Below, in pieces: positions 1-8,581 of a stretch of DNA of 45,508 nt. Made by a program: the position numbers and the translations under genes. The stretch's first letter is position 1, and every line of letters begins with the position of its first letter. Under the pieces are notes generated by a model, which worked only from the letters and a program-made list of their open reading frames with translations, ran no database searches and was not told the DNA's origin. The stretch covers positions 1-45,508 of the forward strand of contig JAJDJF010000008.1 of the NCBI GenBank assembly GCA_030267065.1. Direction: 5' to 3'. The DNA is from Desulfovibrio sp. OttesenSCG-928-C06 (GTDB taxonomy: Bacteria > Desulfobacterota > Desulfovibrionia > Desulfovibrionales > Desulfovibrionaceae).

Positions 1-614
1 CCAAAATCAAGTGGGCGAATTGATATGGGCGTGGTGAAGGTATTATCAACCATCAACCTTGCCCCGGTAGCGTGCGCTATATCAGCCAGAGCGCGTATGT
101 CGCACATGGACAGGGTCGGGTTGCTCACAACTTCGGTATAAAGGAGTCTGGTGTTCGGCTTTACGCTTTTGCGCACCTGCTCCAAGTCCTCAAAGTTGAC
201 CAGATCCACTTCCATACCCAGACGGTTGAGTACGGTGGTCATGACCATAAAGGTCTCGCCATAAATGTTGGAGTTGCACAGTATATGATCGCCCGCGCTG
301 TGCAAGGCCAGCAAGGTGCTGGTAATGGCCCCCATGCCGGAGGAGAAAATCAGCGACTTCTCCCCATGCTCCAGATAGCTGATTGCCTCGGCCAGAGCCG
401 TGCGGTTGGGGTTGCGCGTACGCACATAGGTATAGCCTTTGTTTGCGTACGTCGCCTTTACCTCGGTCAGCGAATTCATGGTAAAGGCGGTGGTCGTGAA
501 CAGGGGCAGGCTCTCAGGCTTAAGGTCCATGCCCTTTACCCGGCAGCCGGTGTGCAGTAGCTCGGATTCGCTGAAAAAATCCCCGGCCTGACCGTTTTTA
601 TTTGATTCAGACAT
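1..614 (-). CDS. Cys/Met metabolism PLP-dependent enzyme (trans-sulfuration family), C-terminus outside window
   Basis: The reverse strand from ATG at 614 reads open to the window edge (204 codons), so the protein is truncated by the window, not mutated. Visible family features are the YTYVRTRNPNRTALAEAISY segment near residue 60, the SSGMGAI turn near residue 92 and a NSNIYGET-like segment. These match the N-terminal half of the cystathionine gamma-synthase / methionine gamma-lyase / cystathionine beta-lyase fold type I family. The PLP lysine would lie beyond the edge, so the exact reaction cannot be assigned. It begins 39 bp after the stop of the AGCS symporter on the same strand, suggesting one operon in which the carrier brings in the amino acid this enzyme cleaves or makes. 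A sulfur amino-acid lyase is my best guess. Confidence 0.85.
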   Translation of the reverse strand, partial: MSESNKNGQAGDFFSESELLHTGCRVKGMDLKPESLPLFTTTAFTMNSLTEVKATYANKGYTYVRTRNPNRTALAEAISYLEHGEKSLIFSSGMGAITSTLLALHSAGDHILCNSNIYGETFMVMTTVLNRLGMEVDLVNFEDLEQVRKSVKPNTRLLYTEVVSNPTLSMCDIRALADIAHATGARLMVDNTFTTPISIRPLDF

Positions 615-653
615 TATATAGGCTCCATTCGTGGTTGCGGCAGTGGCAACCGG

Positions 654-2156
654 TTACTGGGCATCGCTCGCCACATGCGGCAGATTGTTCTTGCGTTCGT
701 ATTCAATCTTTTCTTCATAGAATACCTTGAAGCTCGGGTCCACAACCCCAATCCCCATGTAGCGCGCCTTGTAGTCGTTAAGCAGCTTAACAAACACGCC
801 GCTCAACAGCGAGATTGCAATTACGTTGAAGAAGGTAGGCAGTACGGTAAGGATATCTATGATGGCCCAGAACAGGTTGGCGCTATGCCCGGTAAGCACG
901 AAGAGCGTCACAATAATCACGTTGGGCCAGGGGAAAATCAGCTTGAATACAAACAGGGCCTTGTACTTCAGGTTCGGGTACTTTTCGAATGCGTGCGCCA
1001 CCAGCGAGGTGTAGTAAGAATACCAGCCCGTGGTGGTGGTGATGCCGAACAGGAAGGTGATGATACCAATGAACCATACGCCGATAACGCCAAAACCGCT
1101 TTCGAACGCGGAGATGGTCAGGGTGGCGGCGGTCAGGCCGGAGTTCCACACGCCGGTGCTGAGTACTGCCAGCGCGGTAATGGTACAAACGATCATGGTA
1201 TCGATGAAAACTTCAATGCTGCCCCAAAGCCCCTGACGGATGGGGTGTACGGTGGAAGCCTTGGCGTGAATCATCGGGGAAGAACCCTGCCCGGCCTCGT
1301 TTGAGTTGATGGAGCGGGCCACGCCGGTACGGATAATGGTCATCACGCCAGCCCCGGCAAAACCGCCCACGGCGGACATGGGGGTAAAGGCATGCACGAA
1401 GATGCTCTTGAAGACCCAGGGCAGCGCCTCGTAGTTCATGGCCATCAGGATAACGCCGCCAATAAGATACAGCAGACACATGAACGGCACGGCCTTGCTT
1501 GCAAACTTGGCGATACGCGGCACTCCGCGCCAGATCAGGTAGAAGATGAAAGCGGTGTAGACCGCAGCCACAGGAATACGCGGAATGTTAAAGGAGCGGT
1601 GCAGGGCCTCGGAAATGGTGAAGACCTGAGAGGCGCTAAAAGCGTTGGCAATAAAGGTAAAGCCAAAGCATAAGGCAAGGAAGATACCAATCTTCCAGCC
1701 CTTGTCCCAGGCCAGACCTTTTTGCATGTAGTAGGAAGGGCCGCCAAAGTAGCTGCCGCGCTCGTCTTTGGAGCGGTAGTAGGAGGCAAGCGCCACCTCT
1801 ACCATCTTTACAGACATGCCAAAAAAGCCCCATACCCACATCCAGAAAACCGCGCCAGGTCCACCAACGGCAATGGCCGCCGCCACGCCGCCAATGGCAC
1901 CCACACCGACCGCGCCGCCAACAGCAACACAAATCGCCTCAAAGGGAGAAATTTCCCCGTGGCTTCTGTCTTTGGATTCCTTGTCGCCAAGGTTGAACAG
2001 GGTAAACTTGAAAGCATGGCCAAAATAGCGAAAACTGAAAAACTTGGCTTTTAACGTAAGAAAAAGGCCACATGCAATAATTGTCACGACCATGGGCGGG
2101 CCCCATAGATAGCCGCCGATACTGCTGATAAGCTCAACTACGCTGGAATCGTTCAT
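654..2156 (-). CDS. sodium:alanine/glycine symporter family (AGCS) transporter
   Basis: A 500-residue inner-membrane carrier predicted to import a small neutral amino acid with sodium. The AGCS hallmark is visible near residues 90-115 (GGAVGVGAIGGVAAAIAVGG then PGAVFWMW), followed by the FGGPSYYMQKG-like segment and about ten hydrophobic helices. I chose ATG 2156 because GGAGGAAG lies directly before it. An in-frame start ten codons earlier (2186) has no such site and would overlap that Shine-Dalgarno. The next gene downstream encodes a Cys/Met-type PLP enzyme, so the substrate may be a sulfur amino acid, alanine or glycine. Family certain, substrate unknown. Confidence 0.92.
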   Translation of the reverse strand: MNDSSVVELISSIGGYLWGPPMVVTIIACGLFLTLKAKFFSFRYFGHAFKFTLFNLGDKESKDRSHGEISPFEAICVAVGGAVGVGAIGGVAAAIAVGGPGAVFWMWVWGFFGMSVKMVEVALASYYRSKDERGSYFGGPSYYMQKGLAWDKGWKIGIFLALCFGFTFIANAFSASQVFTISEALHRSFNIPRIPVAAVYTAFIFYLIWRGVPRIAKFASKAVPFMCLLYLIGGVILMAMNYEALPWVFKSIFVHAFTPMSAVGGFAGAGVMTIIRTGVARSINSNEAGQGSSPMIHAKASTVHPIRQGLWGSIEVFIDTMIVCTITALAVLSTGVWNSGLTAATLTISAFESGFGVIGVWFIGIITFLFGITTTTGWYSYYTSLVAHAFEKYPNLKYKALFVFKLIFPWPNVIIVTLFVLTGHSANLFWAIIDILTVLPTFFNVIAISLLSGVFVKLLNDYKARYMGIGVVDPSFKVFYEEKIEYERKNNLPHVASDAQ

Positions 2157-2284
2157 ATCTTCCTCCGGTTGCAAAGTTTTAAACAAACCAATGGATTTTC
2201 GCGATTCATCCCAGCCTAGCTTTTAAGCGCGCTATAGAGTCAATAGACTTTTGCTTGCAGCGTGTGATCTTTTCAAAAAATATC

Positions 2285-2300
2285 TGCCAATTTCATTCCG
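2285..2300 (-). promoter_or_regulatory. weak sigma-54-like -24/-12 candidate upstream of the symporter
   Basis: On the minus strand GG (2299-2298) and GC (2287-2286) are separated by exactly 10 nt, within CGGAATGAAATTGGCA. The -24 half resembles the stronger promoter at 5525-5540 (GGAATGAA in both), but the -12 side reads TGGC instead of TTGC. It would start transcription near 2274, about 118 nt before the symporter ATG. The surrounding 2187-2600 stretch is AT-rich and holds no gene I can support. Confidence 0.3.
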
Positions 2301-2600
2301 CCCCAACGCCTGCACAAAAATAAATCAATAATAACACAACAATACAACAATCGTCTTGCACATAATCAGAACAGCAGAATGAGAAAATTTTCACTTTCAA
2401 AGACAAAAAAGCATCGGAGCAACACTGCCTGTCCAGATGCGGCAAGCGTCAAAACCGAAAAACATATAGCAACACCAATGCATAACATACTGATATAATA
2501 CAATAAATAGCACAAAACGAAAGTTTATAGTACAGTCAAGGTTTCAAATATCAGGTGCCAGATACGCCCGCACATTAAGCAAGTAGGCGCAAATCAAGAC

Positions 2601-3401
2601 CTACAGCAGCATCTGAACCTCGTAAGTACAGTAAGTAAACTCGCGCATGTTATCCTCGTACTCGTCCGCGACAATAATACCCGGTCCGGGGCGCTCCTTA
2701 AAATATTCCAGCGTTTGCGAGGCGTCCCAGTCGTCACTGAGAATACGCCCCCTAAAGCAGAGGAACTCGCCGCCCGGAATCTCGATTATAGCTTCATGCT
2801 CGAAATCCGGCTTATTCTTGAGGTACACAAAATATGAATCAGGCTGGATAACACCTTTGGCAAGCGCGCCATAGTCCAGCACATACCCGACCTGACGCAG
2901 GAATTCCACGTTCTGGAAGACCCTGTCGCGCTTGACCATCTCCAGCCTGTAGCCACCCGGCCCAAACAACGCCTCGCCGGGAAACATCTTTACGCCAATG
3001 GCCCAGGCGGGCTGACGTGTTTTTTTAAACGGTACGGCAGGAAAATGGTTATCGCCAAGGTAGCTATAGTAATTGATATACCACTGTAAACTCTCGGCAA
3101 CACTTCTGGCCCGCTCCATTTCTGCCAGGGCCTTGTCGCGGTGTTCTTCCAGAAACGGCAAAAGGTCCTCAACTTGCCCGGAACTGATGGCTCCCTTGAT
3201 TTTGGCAAGCGAAAATCCCAAGCCTTGCAGGTACTTGATGCGATCAATAATGTGCAACTGCTCGTAGGCGAAATAACGGTATCCACTGCCCGGCTTTACA
3301 TACGCAGGCTCAATAAGACCGTTATTGCAATAAAAACGCAGGGTCTGTACGGAAATGCCCAAAAGTTCCGCAACTTCACCAATAGAAAATTTCTTTTTCA
3401 A
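2601..3401 (-). CDS. MerR-family transcriptional regulator with C-terminal ligand-binding-like domain
   Basis: A 266-residue protein with an N-terminal MerR winged helix (FSIGEVAELLGISVQTLRFY, then GSGYRYFAYEQL and LGFSLAKIKGAI, residues about 5-70), a dimerisation helix around 70-110, and a C-terminal region of about 150 residues with the length and layout of BmrR/GyrI-type effector domains. No metal-binding cysteine cluster is apparent, so it more likely senses an organic ligand than a metal. The start codon appears to be TTG at 3401, with GGAGG 7 nt upstream; there is no ATG nearby. It lies between the sigma-54 activator and the symporter on the same strand. The target is unknown: the symporter-lyase pair and its own promoter are the obvious candidates. 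Confidence 0.85.
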   Translation of the reverse strand: MKKKFSIGEVAELLGISVQTLRFYCNNGLIEPAYVKPGSGYRYFAYEQLHIIDRIKYLQGLGFSLAKIKGAISSGQVEDLLPFLEEHRDKALAEMERARSVAESLQWYINYYSYLGDNHFPAVPFKKTRQPAWAIGVKMFPGEALFGPGGYRLEMVKRDRVFQNVEFLRQVGYVLDYGALAKGVIQPDSYFVYLKNKPDFEHEAIIEIPGGEFLCFRGRILSDDWDASQTLEYFKERPGPGIIVADEYEDNMREFTYCTYEVQMLL

Positions 3402-3577
3402 CGCGGCCTCCGGCTGTTCAGCTGTTTTCAGTCCGTTCCCCGGGCCCGAAAAACCTTGATACCGGGTGAACAGTCTGTTGTTATTATACCGCAGTTATCA
3501 TTCCTCCATTACAACACCGTATTATTGCCTTCAGTAGCCAGAGGCAGTCAGCCCTCAGTCTGAAGAACATAATGACG

Positions 3578-5245
3578 CTACTGCCGCCTGCCCGGCGCAA
3601 AATCTTTTGCATCCAGTTTGTACTTCTTCATCTTGTAATACATGAGCTGGGGCGAAATATCCAAAAGACGGGCCGCCATACTGCGATTCCCAGCCGATGC
3701 GCGCAGGGCGTTCCGGATGGTGTTCAGCTCCGCCTCATATTTGGCGGCCACAAGACTGCTGCCGCGTACTGCATTGGCAGGCTCTTCTTTTCCAAAAGCC
3801 CCGTAGGGCGCAAAAGCAGGAGGCGCAGCAGTGTAAACGCCGCTGTTATCCGAAAAAGCGGCGAATACTGCATCTTCGGTATTGCCTGTAACGTCAGTCC
3901 GGCTCGCGTCCATTTCAGCATGAGTATGTGGCATAATCGCCGGATTACCGGCCGTCACGCCAGTTTTGAAAGCCCTTTCATGCGGAGCCACGCGCCGGGC
4001 AATCTCCGGGCAGGCGCTATACAGATGAGACGGTTCAAGGAGCTGGGACGCGCCCATGATGCTCAGGGAAGCTTCTATGGCATGCTCAAGTTCGCGGACG
4101 TTTCCCGGCCAGTTGTGCGAATACAGAATCTCCACTGCCGCGTTCGAAATTTCCGGAATACGCCGTCCAAGAGCCTGGCTGTGTTTATACAAAAAGTGAC
4201 TGACAAGCTGGTGTACGTCATCCATTCGCTCACGCAAAGGCGGCAGAAAAATCTTGATAACGCCAAGGCGGTAATAAAAATCGGGCCGCAGCAACCCCTG
4301 CTTCAGCAGCGTTGCCGGGTTACGCCCGACAGCGCTGATAATGCGCACATCAATCTCTCTTTCATCAGCCTCGCCCACCCTGCGGATTTTTCTTTCCTGC
4401 AACACGCGCAACAGCTTGCTTTGCAGGCTTATGGGCATCGAGTCCACTTCATCAAGAAAAATCGTGCCTTTGTTGGAAACCTCGAACAGACCGGGCTTGT
4501 TCAAAGCGCCGGTAAAGGCGCCCTTGGCTGTGCCGAACAAAATCCCTTCAAGCAGCGTTTCCGGCACTGCCGAACAGTTTATGGCCGTATAGGAATGCTG
4601 GGCGCGAGAACTGCCGTAGTGGATGGATTGCGCAAAAATCTCTTTGCCTACTCCGGTTTCGCCAACCAGCATGACCGTGGAGTGGTTTGTGGCCGCGATT
4701 CTGGCCAAAGATACCGCATCAAGCAAAGAACTGTTTTGCCCGACAATGGATGAGAATGAATAGTTCTTTGCTTTTTTATTCGGTTCTGCGGCATCATCAT
4801 TCTCTTTATACTGGCTGATGTCCTTCTGGATGTTCTGCAGCTGAAAATCAAGGGCTGTATAGCTTTGCGAAAAGCAGATAGCCCCAAAAACCTCACTCCC
4901 GTCCTTGTAAAGAGGATAAATGGTGCACGAGGCGTTAACCAGATTGCCGCTGCGCGTCAGGTATGAATGCACCCGGTCAACTATTGGCGTTCCCGTGCGC
5001 AGCACCTGCATGGCCGGGCTTGTATTGGGGGTAAACTTGTAGACCTCGCACATGTCGCGGTCGAGCACGTCTTCCAGATTAAGACGGTCTATCCCGGATT
5101 GAGCCTTGTTGTAATAGATGATTCTTCCATTCGCATCAGCAATGATGATCCCGATCTGAATGGAATCAAATAGCATTTTAAAATACGGCAAACAGTCCAG
5201 AACATTCCCAACGCCTGAAATAGACTCATACATACTGCTATCCAT
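3578..5245 (-). CDS. sigma-54-dependent activator: PAS, AAA+, Fis-type HTH
   Basis: A 555-residue bacterial enhancer-binding protein. A PAS-like sensor domain occupies roughly residues 20-130 (IGIIIADANGRIIYYNKA). The AAA+ domain carries Walker A GETGVGKE (195-202), the sigma-54-contacting loop GAFTGA (242-247), Walker B TIFLDE (261-266), and the arginine-containing FYYRLGV and WPGNVRELEHAIE segments. After a loosely composed linker of about 100 residues (roughly 410-510) comes a Fis-type helix-turn-helix (NRSMAARLLDISPQLMYYKM). All parts needed to remodel sigma-54 polymerase are present. It is transcribed away from trxB, and the shared gap holds a -24/-12 promoter and a dyad, so it is the likely activator of the reductase operon, sensing substrate or redox state through PAS. 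RocR-like overall; the effector is not deducible. Confidence 0.93.
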   Translation of the reverse strand: MDSSMYESISGVGNVLDCLPYFKMLFDSIQIGIIIADANGRIIYYNKAQSGIDRLNLEDVLDRDMCEVYKFTPNTSPAMQVLRTGTPIVDRVHSYLTRSGNLVNASCTIYPLYKDGSEVFGAICFSQSYTALDFQLQNIQKDISQYKENDDAAEPNKKAKNYSFSSIVGQNSSLLDAVSLARIAATNHSTVMLVGETGVGKEIFAQSIHYGSSRAQHSYTAINCSAVPETLLEGILFGTAKGAFTGALNKPGLFEVSNKGTIFLDEVDSMPISLQSKLLRVLQERKIRRVGEADEREIDVRIISAVGRNPATLLKQGLLRPDFYYRLGVIKIFLPPLRERMDDVHQLVSHFLYKHSQALGRRIPEISNAAVEILYSHNWPGNVRELEHAIEASLSIMGASQLLEPSHLYSACPEIARRVAPHERAFKTGVTAGNPAIMPHTHAEMDASRTDVTGNTEDAVFAAFSDNSGVYTAAPPAFAPYGAFGKEEPANAVRGSSLVAAKYEAELNTIRNALRASAGNRSMAARLLDISPQLMYYKMKKYKLDAKDFAPGRRQ

Positions 5246-5451
5246 TCTGAATCATTAGTATTTTTACCATCAGGCAAACTGCAATGACTCTGATTAAAGG
5301 TATGCAAAAAACAAGAAGAATGCCGATACTGCAATTAAAATATTTTTTAACAATTTAAAAATATTTTAAAAAAACCACCAGCTTTTTTTAAAAAAAAATA
5401 AAAGAACAGCTTCTGCGTTTACAAGTAATCCTGATTTTTTCTGTTCCAGAA

Positions 5452-5478
5452 ACCATTGTGACTATTATCACAAATGGT
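5452..5478. promoter_or_regulatory. 27-bp dyad, candidate upstream activating site for the sigma-54 activator
   Basis: ACCATTGTGA (5452-5461) faces TCACAAATGGT (5468-5478) across a 6-nt spacer; the arms match except for one extra A in the right arm. It is centred about 86 bp upstream of the start predicted from the -24/-12 promoter, a normal distance for an enhancer-binding protein. The rest of the gap (5246-5761) is AT-rich, with A/T runs at 5340-5400 that could bend DNA. Confidence 0.55.
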
Positions 5479-5524
5479 CATCTATAGAGAAAATCGCTGC
5501 CGTTTTCAGCCGCGTATTGAAATT

Positions 5525-5540
5525 TGGAATGAAGATTGCT
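5525..5540 (+). promoter_or_regulatory. sigma-54 (-24/-12) promoter of the reductase operon
   Basis: TGGAATGAAGATTGCT matches the TGGCACG-N4-TTGCW consensus at the invariant GG and GC, with the required 10-nt spacing, and at the flanking T, A, G and TT positions. Predicted transcription start is about 5551, giving a leader of about 210 nt before trxB. It lies between the divergent sigma-54 activator and the first operon gene. Confidence 0.78.
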
Positions 5541-5761
5541 TTAACTCAAACAAGAACTTCACTTCTCAAATAAAACATGTGGTCAACATACGCACTCGCA
5601 TGTGCTGGCCAACAAAAATCCTTCTAATACAAAACTATTAATTGGAATAGATATAAAAACGGTATTTTATACCGGTCTGGTCTTGCGTCCATAGTATTCT
5701 GTCGAAACAACACGGTATTTCAAATATACATAATCATATCAATATGTACCAGGGAGTTACA

Positions 5762-6682
5762 ATGGAATCACGCGAACTTTTGATTATTGGCGGCGGTCCT
5801 GCTGGTTTAACGTCTGCAATTTACGGAAAACGTGCCGGTATGGACGTGTTGTTGCTTGAAAAAGGCTCACACGGCGGCCAGATAATATCGACCAGCGAGA
5901 TTGAGAACTGGCCCGGAACCAAGGAATCGACCGGTACAGCGCTGGCTAAAAGTTTTTATGACCACGCAGAATCTTTGGAAACCGAATTCCGCAAGGCAGC
6001 GGTGCGTGAAATCCGCTCCGAAAACGGACGCCACATCGTAAGCACCAGCACGGGCGACATTGAGGCCAAGGCCGTGATTATCGCCACCGGCGCTTCCTTC
6101 CGCCGCCTTGGCTGCAAGGGCGAAGCCGACCTGATTGGCGCGGGCGTCAGCTTTTGCGCGGTTTGCGACGGCGCCTTCTATCAGGACGAAGAAGTTGCGG
6201 TTATCGGCGGCGGCAACACCGCTGTTGAAGAAGCCTGCTACCTGACCCGCTTTGCCTCCAAAGTTTACATCATCCACAGACGCGACGAGTTCAGGGCCGA
6301 CCGCCTTGTCTGCGAGCGCGCCTTCAAGAACGAAAAAGTCGTTCCGGTCTGGGATTCCGTTGTCGAAAGCATCAACGGCGACGGCCTCGTGGAAGGCATC
6401 ACCGTTAAGAACGTCAAAACCGGCGCCCTGAGCGATATCCCCGTAGCTGGCGTATTCATGTTCGTGGGCACCGTCCCGAATCTGGCCTTCCTTGGCGACA
6501 ACCAGATTGACCGCGCCGATGGCGGCTGGATCAGGACCGACAGCCGCATGCAGACTTCGGTTCCCGGCATCTTCGCAGCCGGTGACGTGCGCGACACTCC
6601 GCTGCGTCAGGTAGTAACCGCCGCCGGTGACGGCGCACAGGCTGCCATGGCCGCCTACCACTACATCACGGCGCATTGCTAG
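5762..6682 (+). CDS. trxB: thioredoxin reductase
   Basis: A 306-residue flavoprotein that passes NADPH electrons to thioredoxin. Visible are the FAD dinucleotide fold GGGPAG (10-15), the second dinucleotide fold around VIGGGNTAVEEA, the redox-active CAVC pair (C132, C135) followed by DGAF, and the C-terminal FAD motif GIFAAGDVRD. The start at 5762 is preceded by AGGGAG at 5-nt spacing; a start six codons earlier (5744) is possible but would overlap that site. It is the first gene of the sigma-54-controlled operon. With the downstream trxA it should supply the electrons that re-reduce the selenoprotein reductase, as in known glycine/betaine reductase operons. Confidence 0.95.
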   Translation: MESRELLIIGGGPAGLTSAIYGKRAGMDVLLLEKGSHGGQIISTSEIENWPGTKESTGTALAKSFYDHAESLETEFRKAAVREIRSENGRHIVSTSTGDIEAKAVIIATGASFRRLGCKGEADLIGAGVSFCAVCDGAFYQDEEVAVIGGGNTAVEEACYLTRFASKVYIIHRRDEFRADRLVCERAFKNEKVVPVWDSVVESINGDGLVEGITVKNVKTGALSDIPVAGVFMFVGTVPNLAFLGDNQIDRADGGWIRTDSRMQTSVPGIFAAGDVRDTPLRQVVTAAGDGAQAAMAAYHYITAHC

Positions 6683-6739
6683 TTTGTGGAGATAAGAGAT
6701 TTTTGGGGTGATTGAGCCTGCGGCGCTTGGATTAAGAAT

Positions 6740-6984
6740 GCCTCCGGCGGGAAACGCGCGGCGTTTCATCCGGGGTGGCGATGTAGCGGGTGTGGACTGT
6801 GGATTGTTTTGCACCGACTCAAGCAGCTTGCCATAGATTGAACCGTAAGGCCGCCCCTTGGGATTATAGCTTAAAAACATAGCGCGAGGGCGATTCATCC
6901 AGCCGCGCGAAACGTAGTTACCATTTGCGGGTGCAGGGGCTCAGCTCCTGCCGGGTGCAGGGCGGAGCCCTGCCCGCCGGAGGC
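6740..6984. repeat. intergenic repeat, copy 1, with 12-bp terminal inverted repeats
   Basis: GCCTCCGGCGGG (6740-6751) is exactly inverted as CCCGCCGGAGGC (6973-6984), bounding 245 bp in the trxB-grdC gap. A diverged second copy sits at 9816-10091. Both copies share the left 100 bp (GATGTAGCGGGTG, GGACTGTGGATTG, TGCACCGACT), a block near the right end (GCGAGGGCGA, AGCCGCGCGA) and CCGCCGGAGGCAAAAAAA. Similarity continues about 40 bp to the left, back to the stop of the preceding gene. The right end also folds into hairpins (GCAGGGcggaGCCCTGC). The size and ends suit a MITE-like or other dispersed extragenic element. No transposase is present and no target-site duplication is obvious. The reverse-strand reading frames inside it are not conserved as proteins. 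Confidence 0.75.
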
Positions 6985-7024
6985 AAAAAAAATAACCCCA
7001 ACAACAAATTTCACGGAGACACAC

Positions 7025-8578
7025 ATGGCTAAAGTTGCCGTTAAAGCCACTTCTTACTGTCTGAACCATGCGCCGGAAATCGGCCTGTTGTACGGAAACA
7101 CTCCCTACTCCGAGCGCATTGCCAATCCGGATTCCGAGTTCCTGACCGGCCTTGCAAAGCTGGCCCAGCCTTATGATGTGGCCTGCCGCTACGCTCCCAA
7201 CAGGACTTATGTTGGCGCCATGAGCACAGCAGAGCTGGCAGTTGCGCCCAAGCCATACATGGAAAATCTGGCTGCCGCGCCGGAACGCTTTGGCAAGTTC
7301 GGCGAAATCATGCCCGAAGATGAATTCATCGGCCTGCTGGACATTTGCGATGTGTTCGATCTGGTCTGGCTGGAAAAAGGTTTTGCCGCCAGCGTAAAAG
7401 AAAAACTCTCCAGCCATCCGCTGATGACCGAAACCCAGCTCAAACGCATCGAAGAAGGCCACGAAGCCGCCGCCATTGAAGCGGAATGCAAAGAGCACCA
7501 TGCCCTGCCGCTCTACCTTTCCGGCAAGCTGGTTGCCTGCTGCCGTCAGGGACATGATACCGATGAAAACCTTAGCTCGCATGTGCTGCTGGAAAACCTT
7601 GCCAGCAAGGCAGGGGCCACACTTTCGTTACTGCACCTGATTAAAAACGCGGGCCTCACCCCGGCAGACATCGACTTTGTTGTGGACTGCTCGGAAGAAG
7701 CAGTTGGCGACATCAACCAGCGCGGCGGCGGAAACATGGCAAAAGCCATCGCCGAAAGCGCGGGCTGCGTAAATGCCTCAGGCTTTGACCTGCGCGCCTT
7801 CTGCGCCGCTCCGGTGGCGGCAATCATCGCCTCCTCAAGCATGGTGGCGGCTGGCGCGCGCAAGAACGTAGCCGTGGTCAGCGGCGGCTCCATTCCCAAG
7901 CTCTACATGAACGCCCGCGAACACGTTAAAAAGAATGTGGCCCCCATGGAAAACGTCATGGGCTGCTTTGCCGTGCTGCTCACCGAATCTGACGGTCAAA
8001 GCCCGGAAATCCGCCTGGACGCGCTGGGCAAGCACACCGTAAGCGCTGGCGCGGCCCCGCAGGCCGTTACCTCGGCCCTTGTGTTCGAACCGCTCCAGTC
8101 CGCAGGTCTTAAATTCACGGATGTGGACAAATACGCACCCGAACTGCACGACCCGGACGTAACCGTGCCCGGCGGCGCTGGCAACGTGCCCGAGGCCAAC
8201 TACAAGATGATTGCCGCTCTGGCAGTCATGAAAGGCCAGCTCGAAAAAGGCGCCATCCCCAAATTTGTTGAAGAACGCGGCCTACCCGGCTTTGCGCCCA
8301 CGCAGGGGCACATTCCATCCGGCGTTCCCTTCCTCGGCCACGCACGCGAGGCGATTATGGCCGGCGACATGACCCGCGCCATGATCATCGGCAAGGGCAG
8401 CCTCTTTCTGGGTCGCCTGACCAATCTGGCTGACGGCGCGTCATTCATGGTTGAAAAGCCCTCGCAGACAGTTGCCGCCGGCTCCATCAGTCGCGAGGAC
8501 GTTGAGGACGTTATCCTTGAGGTGCTTGGCGATCTGGCCGGACGCCTCGGAGCATGCAGTCTGGATTCCAAGGAGTAG
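7025..8578 (+). CDS. grdC: glycine/sarcosine/betaine reductase complex protein C, beta subunit
   Basis: A 517-residue protein matching GrdC, the ketoacyl-synthase-III-like subunit of protein C. Protein C takes the carboxymethyl group from selenoprotein A as an acetyl thioester and releases acetyl phosphate, conserving energy. Evidence is the usual length, the GrdC-like N-terminus (VKATSYCLNHAPEIGLLYG), the YVGAMSTAELAVAPKPYMEN region, and pairing with grdD 3 nt downstream. ATG 7025 follows CACGGAGACACAC, a usable Shine-Dalgarno. The gap before it is filled by repeat copy 1. Family assignment is confident; protein C is shared between glycine, sarcosine and betaine systems, so it does not reveal the substrate. 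Confidence 0.93.
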   Translation: MAKVAVKATSYCLNHAPEIGLLYGNTPYSERIANPDSEFLTGLAKLAQPYDVACRYAPNRTYVGAMSTAELAVAPKPYMENLAAAPERFGKFGEIMPEDEFIGLLDICDVFDLVWLEKGFAASVKEKLSSHPLMTETQLKRIEEGHEAAAIEAECKEHHALPLYLSGKLVACCRQGHDTDENLSSHVLLENLASKAGATLSLLHLIKNAGLTPADIDFVVDCSEEAVGDINQRGGGNMAKAIAESAGCVNASGFDLRAFCAAPVAAIIASSSMVAAGARKNVAVVSGGSIPKLYMNAREHVKKNVAPMENVMGCFAVLLTESDGQSPEIRLDALGKHTVSAGAAPQAVTSALVFEPLQSAGLKFTDVDKYAPELHDPDVTVPGGAGNVPEANYKMIAALAVMKGQLEKGAIPKFVEERGLPGFAPTQGHIPSGVPFLGHAREAIMAGDMTRAMIIGKGSLFLGRLTNLADGASFMVEKPSQTVAAGSISREDVEDVILEVLGDLAGRLGACSLDSKE

Positions 8579-8581
8579 GCC

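Noticed and set aside
3572-4753. Plus-strand frame of about 390 codons opposite the sigma-54 activator
   Set aside because: Antisense to conserved AAA+ and HTH motifs; no domain.
5671-5690. Second sigma-54-like element upstream of trxB (GGTCTGGTCTTGC)
   Set aside because: GG to GC spacing is 9 nt, not 10, whereas 5525-5540 fits the consensus.
5867-6898. Minus-strand frame overlapping trxB and repeat copy 1
   Set aside because: Its N-terminal part is repeat-derived and not maintained in copy 2; the rest is antisense to trxB.
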